From: Candidatus Saccharimonadota bacterium
GTDB lineage: Bacteria; Patescibacteriota; Saccharimonadia; Saccharimonadales; Saccharimonadaceae
NCBI GenBank assembly: GCA_017506895.1
Contig: JAFWBV010000012.1
Span: forward strand, 1 to 34,775
DNA: 34,775 bases
Direction of reading: 5' to 3'
Positions within the stretch are counted from its first letter, which is position 1, and the number at the start of each line of letters is the position of its first letter. Shown here piece after piece: positions 23,793-31,409 of this stretch. The position numbers and the translations under genes were made by a program. A model generated the notes under the pieces. The model made no database searches, had not been told where the DNA came from, and saw nothing but the letters and a program-made list of their open reading frames with translations.

Positions 23793-24097
23793 TATTTAGC
23801 TCCTTTCTTGGCTCGACTCTTAGTTTGACTCTTTGATTTGTCAACTTTTTTCACATCTGACTTCACGTATTTTGAAGCCTCGACCAACTTCAAATTCGAT
23901 ATATCGATACCTAAATGTATAGATTTTTTGCCACCGGTCGGGTTGATATACGACTTTCTAATGTGGCGTTCAACTACACCGATACCTTCAAGACATGCCT
24001 TATGTGAACCACGTTCAATTTTTACAATTTTAGCCGTTTTACCTTTATTCTCACCGGCAATGACTTTGACTTTGTCACCAATCTTCAAACTTTTCAT
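23792..24097 (-). CDS. rplX: 50S ribosomal protein L24 (uL24)
   Basis: 101 residues. A KOW motif opens the protein (KIGDKVKVIAGENKGKTAKI), followed by VVERHIRKSYINPTGGKKSIHLGIDISNLKLV, the L24 core. A basic tail (KKVDKSKSQTKSRAKKGAK) is added at the C-terminus. L24 helps start assembly of the large subunit. One-base overlaps join it to rplN and rplE. Confidence 0.96.
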   Translation of the reverse strand: MKSLKIGDKVKVIAGENKGKTAKIVKIERGSHKACLEGIGVVERHIRKSYINPTGGKKSIHLGIDISNLKLVEASKYVKSDVKKVDKSKSQTKSRAKKGAK

Positions 24098-24465
24098 TAG
24101 AGTACCTCCGGTGCTAGGCTAATAATCTTAGAAAAGCCAAGATCACGAAGCTCTCTAGGAATCGGACCAAAGACACGCGTGCCTTTAGGTGTTTTATCTT
24201 CGTTTACCAGTACGGCAGCATTTTCGTCGAATCTAATGGTAGAACCATCTGGACGACGAATCGGAGCTACAGTTCTCACGATTACTGCACGAACTACGGC
24301 TTTCTTCTTAATATTACCAGTTGGCGATGCATCCTTAACTGAGCAAGTCACAATATCGCCGACTTTTGCATAGCGAGCTCTAGTGCCACCAAGCACACGA
24401 ATCACTCCGAGTTCCTTAGCGCCAGAGTTATCTGCTACTTTTAATCTAGTTTCCTGTTGTATCAT
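24097..24465 (-). CDS. rplN: 50S ribosomal protein L14 (uL14)
   Basis: 122 residues, exactly the usual length. The N-terminal [26 protein letters not shown] and the middle VVRAVIVRT...[19 protein letters not shown] are strongly conserved L14 signatures. It binds at the subunit interface near the sarcin-ricin loop. It overlaps rpsQ and rplX by one base each. Confidence 0.98.
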   Translation of the reverse strand: MIQQETRLKVADNSGAKELGVIRVLGGTRARYAKVGDIVTCSVKDASPTGNIKKKAVVRAVIVRTVAPIRRPDGSTIRFDENAAVLVNEDKTPKGTRVFGPIPRELRDLGFSKIISLAPEVL

Positions 24466-24824
24466 TACGCTTCCTCCCCTTCTTTTGTTGATTCAGTAAC
24501 TTTTTCTGCTTCAGCAATTTTATCAGCGCCAATTTTTTCAGGAAGTTCAACATTATTGACATCATCCTTAAGCTCTACTCTACCATGAGAACGCTCAAGT
24601 ATCTTAACTAAAGTGTATGCCTTAGTCTTGGATAGTGGGCGAGTCATCGCAATTTGTACTCTGTCACCTTCATGAGCTTCATTTTTCTCATCGTGCGCAG
24701 TATACTTACGAGTTTTCGTGTACTGTTTGCGGTAAAGTGGATGAGTCTCTCTACTTACGATAGAGACAGTAATGGTCTTATCGCGCTTTGCACTAGTCAC
24801 AGTGCCAATCAAAGTGTGTGCCAT
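24465..24824 (-). CDS. rpsQ: 30S ribosomal protein S17 (uS17) with C-terminal extension
   Basis: 119 residues against 80-90 for most S17. The core ([72 protein letters not shown]) is complete by residue 76. The last 40 residues are acidic and do not match L29. The start is 1 nt past the stop of rplP; rpmC (L29), which normally sits between them, is missing. Confidence 0.96.
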   Translation of the reverse strand: MAHTLIGTVTSAKRDKTITVSIVSRETHPLYRKQYTKTRKYTAHDEKNEAHEGDRVQIAMTRPLSKTKAYTLVKILERSHGRVELKDDVNNVELPEKIGADKIAEAEKVTESTKEGEEA

Positions 24825-24825
24825 C

Positions 24826-25245
24826 TTAAAACTCCTCTTTCTTAATAATTTTACATTTCACTGGTAACTTGTGTGAAGCAAGACGAAGAGCTTCCTTTGC
24901 TTGCTCATCAGTTACATCAGCGATCTCAAACATTACAGTACCAGCCTTAACTTTAGCTACATAAAACTGTGGTTCACCTTTACCAGAACCCATTTTTACA
25001 TCGAGTGGTTTCTTAGTTACAGGTGTATGTGGGAAAATTCGAATCCAAATCTTACCACCACGTTTAATATAACGTGTAATAGCTTGACGAGCTGCCTCAA
25101 TTTGCTTTGAAGTGATACGCTCGTTATCAAGTGACATTAGTCCATAGTCACCAAACGCTACAGTATTGCAACGAGTAGCTACGCCTTCATTTTTGCCTTT
25201 GCGCACCTTACGGTGAGCAGTTTTTCTTGGAAGTAAAATCGCCAT
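24826..25245 (-). CDS. rplP: 50S ribosomal protein L16 (uL16)
   Basis: 139 residues. Signatures: [51 protein letters not shown], and [25 protein letters not shown]16 sits near the A-site tRNA in the large subunit. Gaps to rpsC and rpsQ are 1 nt. Confidence 0.98.
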   Translation of the reverse strand: MAILLPRKTAHRKVRKGKNEGVATRCNTVAFGDYGLMSLDNERITSKQIEAARQAITRYIKRGGKIWIRIFPHTPVTKKPLDVKMGSGKGEPQFYVAKVKAGTVMFEIADVTDEQAKEALRLASHKLPVKCKIIKKEEF

Positions 25246-25246
25246 A

Positions 25247-25873
25247 TTATTTCTCCCCCTTATAAATCCAGACTTTTACTCCAACGATGCCAGCAATGGT
25301 TGGTGCATGATGACAATGGAAATCAATATCTGCCCTCAATGTATGTAGTGGCACTGAACCTTCAATGAACTTCTCACGACGGCTCATTTCAGCGCCATTA
25401 AGTCGACCCGCTACTTCAATACGAACACCTTTAGCACCAGCATTCATCGTAGATTGAAGAGCCATTTTTACTGCACGACGGAAATTCATACGCTTGCCAA
25501 GTTGGAAACCAATGTTTTCTGCAACCAATTTTGCATTAAGCTCTGGCTTCTTAACTTCTTCGACATTAATACGAATTGGACCATCAATAATTTTCTCAAG
25601 CTCTTTCTTGAGTTCATTGATACCGGCACCCTGCTTACCAATCACGCTACCAGCCTTAGCTGTCAAGATGGTAATCGTGGTAAGATTTGCAGAACGCTCG
25701 ATTTTGATTCGCGCAATCGTTGGACGAGATTTATATCTGTTCTCAATAAATTCGCGAATTTTGACGTCTTCCACTAGCCAGTTACGAAAATCGCTCTTCC
25801 TGGTAAACCATTTTGAAGACCAATCTTTGCTGACCTGGAGACGGTAAGAGATGGGATTAACCTTCTGACCCAT
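25247..25873 (-). CDS. rpsC: 30S ribosomal protein S3 (uS3)
   Basis: 208 residues. MGQKVNPISYRL at the start and the KH domain with G-K-Q-G in SVIGKQGAGINELKKEL mark S3; the C-terminal domain contains GVRIEVAGRLNGAEMSRREKFIEGSVPLHTLRADIDFH. It lines the mRNA entry channel. Spacing to both neighbours is 1 nt. Confidence 0.98.
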   Translation of the reverse strand: MGQKVNPISYRLQVSKDWSSKWFTRKSDFRNWLVEDVKIREFIENRYKSRPTIARIKIERSANLTTITILTAKAGSVIGKQGAGINELKKELEKIIDGPIRINVEEVKKPELNAKLVAENIGFQLGKRMNFRRAVKMALQSTMNAGAKGVRIEVAGRLNGAEMSRREKFIEGSVPLHTLRADIDFHCHHAPTIAGIVGVKVWIYKGEK

Positions 25874-25874
25874 A

Positions 25875-26333
25875 TTACTTTTTCTCCTTCTTCGCTTCTG
25901 CTTTAGCTGGCTTAGTAGTGGTTTTCACCTCTGACTTTTCGGATTTTTCATCCGCGCCTGCTTTAGCATCTTTTTTAACTTTTTCTTCGCCTGCGACCTC
26001 GACGAATATATTACTACTAATCTTCTCATAAGGAAGCGCACGACCGCGTGAAGCTGGTTTATAACGGCGCATCCTAGTACCACTAGTTACAAAAATTCTA
26101 GCAATTCTAATACTCTTAGGATCAATTGAAACCTTTGAGTTGTTTAGCAAATTAGCATTTGCTGATTCGACAGCTTTGAGTACTGCCCTTGCAGCACGTC
26201 GTGGAGTATTTTCCAAAATCACTACTGCATCGGCTACATATCGATCTCTAACTAGAGAAGCTACGATACTAGTCTTTCTTGGCTGCGAATCGATACCTTT
26301 TTCATATGCATGTGCAAAATATGTTTCCGCCAT
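25875..26333 (-). CDS. rplV: 50S ribosomal protein L22 (uL22) with lysine-rich tail
   Basis: 152 residues against about 110. The core runs from RKTSIVASLVRDRYVADAVVILENTPRRAARAVLKAVESA to the extended hairpin tip RIFVTSGTRMRRYKPASRGRA, which lines the peptide exit tunnel, and ends near residue 114. The remaining 38 residues are K-, E- and A-rich (KKDAKAGADEKSEKSEVKT...). It lies 2 nt after rpsS. Confidence 0.96.
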   Translation of the reverse strand: MAETYFAHAYEKGIDSQPRKTSIVASLVRDRYVADAVVILENTPRRAARAVLKAVESANANLLNNSKVSIDPKSIRIARIFVTSGTRMRRYKPASRGRALPYEKISSNIFVEVAGEEKVKKDAKAGADEKSEKSEVKTTTKPAKAEAKKEKK

Positions 26334-26335
26334 AA

Positions 26336-26629
26336 TTAGTTACTCCCTTTCGCAGCTGCAGCTTCAGCAGCTTTTTTACCACCATGACGTTTAAACTTAC
26401 GAGTTGGCGCAAATTCACCAAGCTTATGACCAACCATGTTTTCTGAAATAAACACTGGGACATGAACTTTACCGTTATGCACAGCAATTGTTCTTCCTAC
26501 CATTTCAGGAGAAATTGTAGATTGTCTTGCCCAAGTCTTTACGATGGTACGATCTTCACTGGAAAGTGCGGCAATCTTCTTTGCGAGTTTATAGTCCACA
26601 AATGGACCCTTTTTAAGACTCCTAGACAT
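26336..26629 (-). CDS. rpsS: 30S ribosomal protein S19 (uS19)
   Basis: 97 residues. [18 protein letters not shown] at the N-terminus and [33 protein letters not shown] are diagnostic. A short Ala-rich tail follows. S19 contacts S13 and 16S rRNA in the head. Its start shares one base with the rplB stop. Confidence 0.98.
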   Translation of the reverse strand: MSRSLKKGPFVDYKLAKKIAALSSEDRTIVKTWARQSTISPEMVGRTIAVHNGKVHVPVFISENMVGHKLGEFAPTRKFKRHGGKKAAEAAAAKGSN

Positions 26630-27465
26630 TACTTCCTCTTTCCTTCGTGGCGACTGCGCACGATCATCTTATTAGTTTTCTTATTGTGACGAGTTCGGTA
26701 ACCCAAAGTGAGCTGACCCCACGGAGTACGCGGAGCTTTACCAGAACCGTGACGGCCACCATCACCACCACCGTGTGGGTGATCCGTAGCATTCATTACA
26801 ACACCACGCACAGTTGGACGAATGCCTTTGCGGCGACGTCGACCAGCTGCACCGATTTTCACATTCTGATGCTGAACGTTTGAAACAGTACCAATTGAAG
26901 CTTCACAGTTTACCAAAACTTTGCGAACTTCTCCAGATGGCATCTTCAAAGTTGCATAGCCATCTTCCTTTGCCATCAACTGTGCACTAGCTCCTGCCGC
27001 ACGCACCATTTGTGCTCCACGACCTGGAGTTAATTCTACAGCATAGACAAAAGTACCAACTGGAATATTTTCAAGTGGCATTCTGCTGGATTCTTCGACT
27101 TCTATTTCTTTACCAGTTTTAAAAGTTGAACCTTTAGACATCTTGGTGTCAGCTAATACATAATAATATGTACCATTTTCATCCTTAACTCTTGCGATAC
27201 GAGCCGAACGATTTGGATCATATTCAATTTCTTCAACCGTAAAAGTCAAGTTTTCTGGTAATTTGTAAGTCAAAATGCGATAATGACGTTTTACGCCACC
27301 ACCACGATGTCGTACGGTAATACGACCTTGATTATTTTTACCCGCTTGTTGCTTCTTGGCAAGAGTCAAAGACTTCATAGGCTTTTTGGTCGTAATTTGA
27401 TCAAAATCCTGTGTTGTTTTTTGACGCTGCGCCGGAGTGATTGGGCGGTATGCCTTAATAGCCAT
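26629..27465 (-). CDS. rplB: 50S ribosomal protein L2 (uL2)
   Basis: 278 residues, the usual length. The peptidyl-transferase-proximal motif [22 protein letters not shown] is present, with [13 protein letters not shown], and the [30 protein letters not shown] core. The invariant histidine is in DHPHGGG. It overlaps rplW and rpsS by one base each. Confidence 0.98.
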   Translation of the reverse strand: MAIKAYRPITPAQRQKTTQDFDQITTKKPMKSLTLAKKQQAGKNNQGRITVRHRGGGVKRHYRILTYKLPENLTFTVEEIEYDPNRSARIARVKDENGTYYYVLADTKMSKGSTFKTGKEIEVEESSRMPLENIPVGTFVYAVELTPGRGAQMVRAAGASAQLMAKEDGYATLKMPSGEVRKVLVNCEASIGTVSNVQHQNVKIGAAGRRRRKGIRPTVRGVVMNATDHPHGGGDGGRHGSGKAPRTPWGQLTLGYRTRHNKKTNKMIVRSRHEGKRK

Positions 27466-27872
27466 TATTTATTCTCCTTCCCTGCATTCTTGTCTGCCTT
27501 TTTAGCTGGTTTATCAGCTTTTTTGGCTTCCTTTGCGCTGGTTTTTTCATCTTCAGGCTCATCAAATACTCTGATTGAATCACCTTGCTTTAATCTTACA
27601 TAAGCAAACTTCTTGTCTGGGCGTGTTGTAATGCCAGGATAAGCGTGCTTACCTTTACTAAATTTGGTTTTCTTTCCGTTACGAATTAACGTCCTAACAT
27701 CAGTTACGGTTACGTTGAATTCTTTTTCTACCATCTTGGCAATTTCTTGCTTACTCATTGATTTTTTCACTGGGAAAACATAGATCCGATTGGTCTGTTC
27801 TAGATAACTTTTCTCAGTTGCACGTGGTTCAATGAGATGAAGTTCAATATTGGTATTGTCATTCTTTGCCAT
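27465..27872 (-). CDS. rplW: 50S ribosomal protein L23 (uL23) with lysine-rich tail
   Basis: 135 residues against about 95-100. The core (LIEPRATEKSYLEQTNRIYVFPVKKSMSKQEIAKMVEKEFNVTVTDVRTL, then KKTKFSKGKHAYPG) is complete by about residue 102. The rest is an acidic then lysine-rich tail (KADKPAKKADKNAGKENK). L23 sits at the tunnel exit, where trigger factor and SRP dock, so the tail may be exposed. One nt separates it from rplD. Confidence 0.96.
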   Translation of the reverse strand: MAKNDNTNIELHLIEPRATEKSYLEQTNRIYVFPVKKSMSKQEIAKMVEKEFNVTVTDVRTLIRNGKKTKFSKGKHAYPGITTRPDKKFAYVRLKQGDSIRVFDEPEDEKTSAKEAKKADKPAKKADKNAGKENK

Positions 27873-27873
27873 T

Positions 27874-28473
27874 TTACTTCTCCTCTCCCATCAACCATTT
27901 TTCAGTTACCTTTAGTGCAGCTTCAGAAAAGACAATCGCGTCTGCATTCATAATGTCAAAGACATTTAAATATGTAGCACGCACTAGCTTTACATTTGGC
28001 AAATTATTAGTTGAGCGCAAAACTTCAGGAGTTTTTTCTGCTGCCACAGCTAATACATTTTTACCTTCAAGCTTCATATCTTTTAAGACTTTTGCTGCGT
28101 CTTTAGTCTTGCCAGTTAATTTTACATCAGCAGGTAAAATCAACACGGCCTTGTCGGCATTTTTCATCGATAATGCTTGACGCACAGCTAATAGTTTAGA
28201 TGATTTAGCAATTTTCTTAGTGAAATTTTCGTTGCCAGTGCGACCAAATGCCACACCACCATGACGCCAGATTGGGTTACGAGTTGAGCCAAAACGAGCT
28301 CTACCGGTACCTTTCTGTCTCCATGGCTTCTTACCACCACCACGTACTTCACCACGCTTCAAAGTTTTTGCGTGTGATGAACGTGAATTAGCAAGATACG
28401 CATCATAAGCGAGTTTTACGAGTTCATGATTTTCTACGGTCAAACCAAAAACATTTTTATTTAGTGTAGCCAT
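27874..28473 (-). CDS. rplD: 50S ribosomal protein L4 (uL4)
   Basis: 199 residues. The basic loop that reaches into the tunnel is clear: RSSHAKTLKRGEVRGGGKKPWRQKGTGRARFGSTRNPIWRHGGVAFG. The globular end contains VLILPADVKLTGKTKDAAKVLKDM. It begins 1 nt after the stop of rplC; its start lies in TAATATG behind an AGGAG site. In E. coli L4 also represses its own operon. Confidence 0.98.
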   Translation of the reverse strand: MATLNKNVFGLTVENHELVKLAYDAYLANSRSSHAKTLKRGEVRGGGKKPWRQKGTGRARFGSTRNPIWRHGGVAFGRTGNENFTKKIAKSSKLLAVRQALSMKNADKAVLILPADVKLTGKTKDAAKVLKDMKLEGKNVLAVAAEKTPEVLRSTNNLPNVKLVRATYLNVFDIMNADAIVFSEAALKVTEKWLMGEEK

Positions 28474-28474
28474 A

Positions 28475-29095
28475 TTACTCCTTTCCCTCCACGCTTACAA
28501 TTCCTTTGTTTGGACCAGGCACAGCGCCCTTAAGTCCAATCAAATTCTTCTCAACGTCAATGTAAGAAACCACCAAATTCTTCACTGTTACTGTATCATG
28601 CCCCATTCGACCAGGCATTTTCTTGCCTTTAAAAATCTTCTGTGGGTACATCGAACCAATCGAACCCACACGGCGGATATTACCCTTAAAACCGTGCGTA
28701 TTACGTGATTCATTAAAATTGTGTCGTTTAACTGTACCAGCAAAACCTTTTCCTTTGCTCGTACCTGTAACCGATACCTTATCTCCTAATTTAAAACTTT
28801 CGACCGTAAGAGTGTCTCCAAGTTTCATACCTTCCGGAACCGTGTCAAGACGAAATTCCTTCAAGACTTTAGGATTAATATTTTCACCAGCCTTTTTAAC
28901 GTGGCCGGAAACCGACTTGCTCAGATTCTTACCCTGACCGTAGCCCACTTGCACAGCATTATAACCATCGGTGTCGACAGTTTTTATCTGAGTCACCGTG
29001 CACGGACCGGCTTGCAGGATCGTTACTGGCGTAACTTCACCCGATTCACCGATAATCTGGGTCATACCAATTTTGGTGCCGAGAATGACTTGCAT
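28475..29095 (-). CDS. rplC: 50S ribosomal protein L3 (uL3), first gene of the operon
   Basis: 206 residues from ATG 29095 (MQVILGTKIGMTQI), which has AAAGGA upstream; a longer frame reaching 29155 has no support and lies in the structured leader. Typical L3 elements: GTSKGKGFAGTVKRHNF, HGFKGNIRRVGSIGSMYPQKIFKGKKMPGRMGHD. L3 lies near the peptidyl-transferase centre. In the standard S10 operon rpsJ (S10) comes first; here it is absent and L3 heads the operon behind a promoter and a leader of about 190 nt. Confidence 0.97.
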   Translation of the reverse strand: MQVILGTKIGMTQIIGESGEVTPVTILQAGPCTVTQIKTVDTDGYNAVQVGYGQGKNLSKSVSGHVKKAGENINPKVLKEFRLDTVPEGMKLGDTLTVESFKLGDKVSVTGTSKGKGFAGTVKRHNFNESRNTHGFKGNIRRVGSIGSMYPQKIFKGKKMPGRMGHDTVTVKNLVVSYIDVEKNLIGLKGAVPGPNKGIVSVEGKE

Positions 29096-29125
29096 CCTAT
29101 TCCTTTCGTTTAATATTATTTTAGA

Positions 29126-29152
29126 GTTTTGCCTCTGTACAACAGGCAAAAC
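29126..29152 (-). promoter_or_regulatory. L3 leader hairpin 2
   Basis: Perfect 9-bp stem (29126-29134 with 29144-29152) around the 9-nt loop GTTGTACAG (minus-strand sense), 31 nt before the rplC start. It is homologous in loop and 3' flank (CTCTAA) to hairpin 1. Confidence 0.65.
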
Positions 29153-29159
29153 CACTTCT

Positions 29160-29174
29160 CCTACCTATAGTAGG
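29160..29174 (-). promoter_or_regulatory. L3 leader, small central hairpin
   Basis: CCTAC-TATAG-GTAGG, a 5-bp perfect stem between the two larger homologous hairpins. Confidence 0.4.
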
Positions 29175-29185
29175 ATTTTATTAGA

Positions 29186-29216
29186 GCATTTTACTTCTGT
29201 ACACCAAGCAAAATAC
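29186..29216 (-). promoter_or_regulatory. L3 leader hairpin 1
   Basis: An 11-bp stem with two G-U pairs (29186-29196 with 29206-29216) around loop GGTGTACAG (minus-strand sense). Loop and flank match hairpin 2. Confidence 0.65.
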
Positions 29217-29226
29217 ACTATTAAAA

Positions 29227-29259
29227 CTAGACTTTTAGGCTGGTTTCCATGCTTGACAT
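29227..29259 (-). CDS. Predicted 10-residue leader peptide in the L3 operon leader
   Basis: ATG at 29259 to TAG at 29227-29229 encodes MSSMETSLKV. An excellent Shine-Dalgarno site AAGGAGAGG (29268-29276) lies 8 nt upstream. CTAGAC at 29279-29284 (minus-strand sense), near the predicted mRNA 5' end, is complementary to GTCTAG formed by the last sense codon and stop of this ORF, so a stem would enclose the ORF and its ribosome-binding site. Translation would open that stem. This looks like a leader peptide or translated attenuation device; no match to a known one is claimed. Confidence 0.5.
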   Translation of the reverse strand: MSSMETSLKV

Positions 29260-29295
29260 TCTTTGGACCTCTCCTTATGTCTAGATAACTACCTA

Positions 29296-29324
29296 ATTAT
29301 ATCACAACTGTTTTCTCTTGCCAA
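29296..29324 (-). promoter_or_regulatory. Main ribosomal operon promoter
   Basis: TTGGCA (29319-29324), 17 bp ending TGTGA, TATAAT (29296-29301) on the minus strand. Predicted start near 29288, giving a leader of about 190 nt before rplC. Confidence 0.85.
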
Positions 29325-29330
29325 CCCCTA

Positions 29331-29360
29331 AAATAAAAAATTCCCAGCCTAAGCTGGGAA
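29331..29360 (-). terminator. Terminator of the 29365-29817 gene
   Basis: TTCCCAGC / GCTGGGAA, perfect 8-bp stem at 29341-29360 with a 4-nt loop, followed on the minus strand by a T-rich run. It lies 4 nt past the stop codon. Confidence 0.9.
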
Positions 29361-29364
29361 AAGT

Positions 29365-29817
29365 TTAATGATTGCAGGACCTTGGCATAACTGAAAACTT
29401 ATGCCCTTCACACTCTACTTCGTAAAAATGTGAGTTGTCATCTACGAGCTGAATTATGAAACTTAGTCCGTATTTCTTCGTCTTAATGATGAAGAAATTA
29501 TCGATCTGTGCGTTAGTCGAGCCAAACTTGATAGCGGCAATTCCACGCGTTTCATTGAGCAGGAATCGTTCCGGCCAAATATCCGGGTCTTCACCAAGCA
29601 AAACCTTATTGATCGTTTTGTGCTGAAAGAATTTAGCCGTAAGGCTATCAGACTCATAATCGGACAGGTCGAGAAATTTATTAACATCTCCATCTATGAC
29701 TGCAATAATCCGAATCGGACCTTCGATCAACATAACGTCGTCGATACCTACATTAATAAAATTCATCAGAGCACTTTTTGCTCTAACACCGTAAAATGGA
29801 TTATTATTTTTTTCCAT
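29365..29817 (-). CDS. Unknown soluble protein, 150 residues
   Basis: Start at 29817 is preceded by AGGAGGG. No signal peptide or membrane segment is visible. Alternating hydrophobic strands (VMLIEGPIRIIAVIDGDV, FFIIKTKKYGLSFIIQLVDDN, HFYEVECEGHKFSVMP) suggest a mostly beta fold. I do not recognise a family. It has its own promoter (29866-29894), a short hairpin in the leader and its own terminator, so it is a separate well-expressed unit between prfB and the ribosomal operon. A housekeeping or lineage-specific role is possible; nothing in the sequence decides it. Confidence 0.75.
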   Translation of the reverse strand: MEKNNNPFYGVRAKSALMNFINVGIDDVMLIEGPIRIIAVIDGDVNKFLDLSDYESDSLTAKFFQHKTINKVLLGEDPDIWPERFLLNETRGIAAIKFGSTNAQIDNFFIIKTKKYGLSFIIQLVDDNSHFYEVECEGHKFSVMPRSCNH

Positions 29818-29865
29818 TTTTTTTGCCCTCCTAAAAATACTTGGGTCTCACAACCCACTCTTTTC

Positions 29866-29894
29866 GTTATATCACAAATATCTATTTTAGTCAA
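29866..29894 (-). promoter_or_regulatory. Promoter of the 150-residue unknown gene
   Basis: TTGACT (29889-29894), 17 bp ending TGTGA, TATAAC (29866-29871) on the minus strand. A 5-bp stem TGGGT / ACCCA follows in the leader. Confidence 0.75.
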
Positions 29895-29903
29895 TGTTAA
29901 TGG

Positions 29904-30974
29904 TTATTTTTCCAGATACGCGTCAATAAATTCATCAATTTTCCCATCCAGCACCGCATCTGGATCAGTAGACTCATATCCCGTACGAGTATCTTTCACA
30001 AGTTTGTACGGCTGCAAGACATAATTTCGGATTTGTTGTCCCCAACCAGCAGATTCGCCAGCTCTAAGCTCTCCAATCGTCGCCGCATGTTGCTCTAGTT
30101 TCATTTGCGCCAACTTACCACGCAAAATTTCCATTGCCTTCTCTTTGTTTTGATGCTGGCTTCGTTCATTTTGAATCGCCACCACAGTATTGGTCGGCAA
30201 GTGTGTAATCCGCACAGCCGAATCGGTCGTATTAACTCCCTGCCCGCCATGACCACCGCTATGATAGACATCAATTCTTAAATCTTTTTCATCGATTTGG
30301 ACATCAGTATCCGCTTTAATTACGGGCAATATTTCAACTAGCGCAAAAGAAGTTTGGCGCAAATTTTGTGCATTAAACGGTGACAATCTAACCAACCGAT
30401 GCACACCATGTTCAGATTTCAAAAAACCAAAAACATTAGCACCAGATATTTCATAAACTACGGTTTTTATTCCCGCTTCTTCGCCCGTCACTCGCTCTAG
30501 ACAGCCATATTTCCAGCCTTTTTTCTCAAAAAACCTTAGATACATTCGTTCTAGCATTCCAGCCCAGTCCATCGCTTCGGTCCCACCAGCCCCAGAAGTA
30601 ATTCGCATAATTGCATCGTTTTTATCATACGGACCTTGAAATCTCAAAACTTTTTTAAGTTCATCGAGCTGCATCTCCATCGCACCAATTTGCTCATTAA
30701 ACTCATCCTGCATGCTGTCATCAGAAATCTCAATCAATTCGCCTAAATCATCAATCTGTGTTTTTAATAACAAATATGGCTCAGTTTCTCCCTGCATTTT
30801 TGCCAATTCTTGATTTAATTCAGTCGCGTGCTTCACATCACGCCAAATTTCCGGCTCTGCAACCTGTTTTTCTAAATCAGCAATTTGCTTCAGTTTTTCA
30901 TCAATTTCCAGCTTTTCGTATAATTTCACAAAAGTATCTCTAAGAGAGTCCAGCCGTCTTTGTAATTCTTGCAT
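29904..30974 (-). CDS. prfB: Peptide chain release factor 2
   Basis: 356 residues. The stop-codon-reading SPF tripeptide is at 198-200 (LVRLSPFNAQ), and the catalytic GGQ at 243-245 (SGGHGGQGVN). RITSGAGGTEAMDWAGML and the helical N-terminal domain are typical of RF2, which reads UAA and UGA. It is encoded in one continuous frame, so there is no programmed frameshift as in E. coli prfB. The presence of RF2 argues against UGA recoding in this organism. No ribosome-binding site precedes the ATG; the extended -10 ends 6 nt before it, predicting a leaderless mRNA. Confidence 0.96.
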   Translation of the reverse strand: MQELQRRLDSLRDTFVKLYEKLEIDEKLKQIADLEKQVAEPEIWRDVKHATELNQELAKMQGETEPYLLLKTQIDDLGELIEISDDSMQDEFNEQIGAMEMQLDELKKVLRFQGPYDKNDAIMRITSGAGGTEAMDWAGMLERMYLRFFEKKGWKYGCLERVTGEEAGIKTVVYEISGANVFGFLKSEHGVHRLVRLSPFNAQNLRQTSFALVEILPVIKADTDVQIDEKDLRIDVYHSGGHGGQGVNTTDSAVRITHLPTNTVVAIQNERSQHQNKEKAMEILRGKLAQMKLEQHAATIGELRAGESAGWGQQIRNYVLQPYKLVKDTRTGYESTDPDAVLDGKIDEFIDAYLEK

Positions 30975-30980
30975 GTAAAA

Positions 30981-30989
30981 ATTATAACA
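30981..30989 (-). promoter_or_regulatory. Extended -10 promoter of prfB, predicted leaderless start
   Basis: TGTTATAAT on the minus strand, then exactly 6 nt (TTTTAC), then ATG at 30974. It lies just after the T-rich end of the upstream terminator. Confidence 0.65.
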
Positions 30990-31012
30990 TAGAAAAGCCC
31001 CATTACGGGGCT
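30990..31012 (-). terminator. Terminator of the 83-residue gene
   Basis: AGCCCC / GGGGCT, 6-bp stem with a 5-nt loop (30996-31012), followed on the minus strand by TTTTCT. It is 4 nt past the stop codon of the 31017-31268 gene. Confidence 0.8.
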
Positions 31013-31016
31013 ATTT

Positions 31017-31268
31017 CTATTGTGTGAGGTGCCAGGAAAGATCGCGCGAATTGAATTCGAGCGTCATTTGTTCCCGACCAACCAGAATGTCGAAGATATG
31101 AAGTGCCACTCCGCCCGCAAAACGAATTTGCGTTCGAAGAAGCTCTGTGACCTCGGTTTCTGATTCACCGCGTCGCCTAAAAGTAAGAGGCTGACATGGT
31201 GTCATCTCGTAACCGAACAGAGCCATTACCTCGACTTGTTCTTGATTGTTTTTGTTAAAGTTTTTCAT
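31017..31268 (-). CDS. Small unknown protein, 83 residues, with structured leader
   Basis: ATG 31268 has AAGGAG 5 nt upstream. The sequence is soluble: a polar start, then PCQPLTFRRRGESETEVTELL, then VALHIFDILVGREQMTLEFNSRDLSWHLTQ. The run of a basic strand followed by hydrophobic strands and a final W-x-L faintly recalls the DUF6504-type small proteins, but this is a weak resemblance and not an assignment. The gene has a promoter about 140 bp upstream, a folded leader and a tight terminator, making a short monocistronic unit upstream of prfB. Confidence 0.6.
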   Translation of the reverse strand: MKNFNKNNQEQVEVMALFGYEMTPCQPLTFRRRGESETEVTELLRTQIRFAGGVALHIFDILVGREQMTLEFNSRDLSWHLTQ

Positions 31269-31296
31269 AAAGACTCCTTAAATTAGATTTAATAGA

Positions 31297-31347
31297 GTCA
31301 TTTATGTGAGCCTAATTTATTGGCTCATAGTTACGGCTGTAAATGAC
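31297..31347 (-). promoter_or_regulatory. Structured leader: possible three-way junction
   Basis: Outer stem GTCATTTA (31297-31304) with TAAATGAC (31340-31347), 8 bp perfect. Inside it TGAGCC (31307-31312) pairs with GGCTCA (31322-31327). A third small stem (TTAC / GTAA, about 31331-31341) partly competes with the outer stem. It lies about 30 nt before the start of the 83-residue ORF. The remaining part of the 31269-31522 gap holds the two divergent promoters and no recognisable gene. Confidence 0.5.
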
Positions 31348-31409
31348 AAACACCCGCAACCTTAAACTTTTCTCATTGCCAGTGACCGAAGTATGACATG
31401 AGTAATTTA

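Noticed and set aside
29224-29237. A shared 13-mer AAAACTAGACTTT here and near 32637-32649
   Set aside because: The two copies are in different orientations relative to their genes and in AT-rich leaders; probably coincidence.
29904-30974. Possible programmed frameshift in prfB
   Set aside because: The frame is continuous from the ATG to the stop and includes all RF2 domains; no early in-frame UGA is present.
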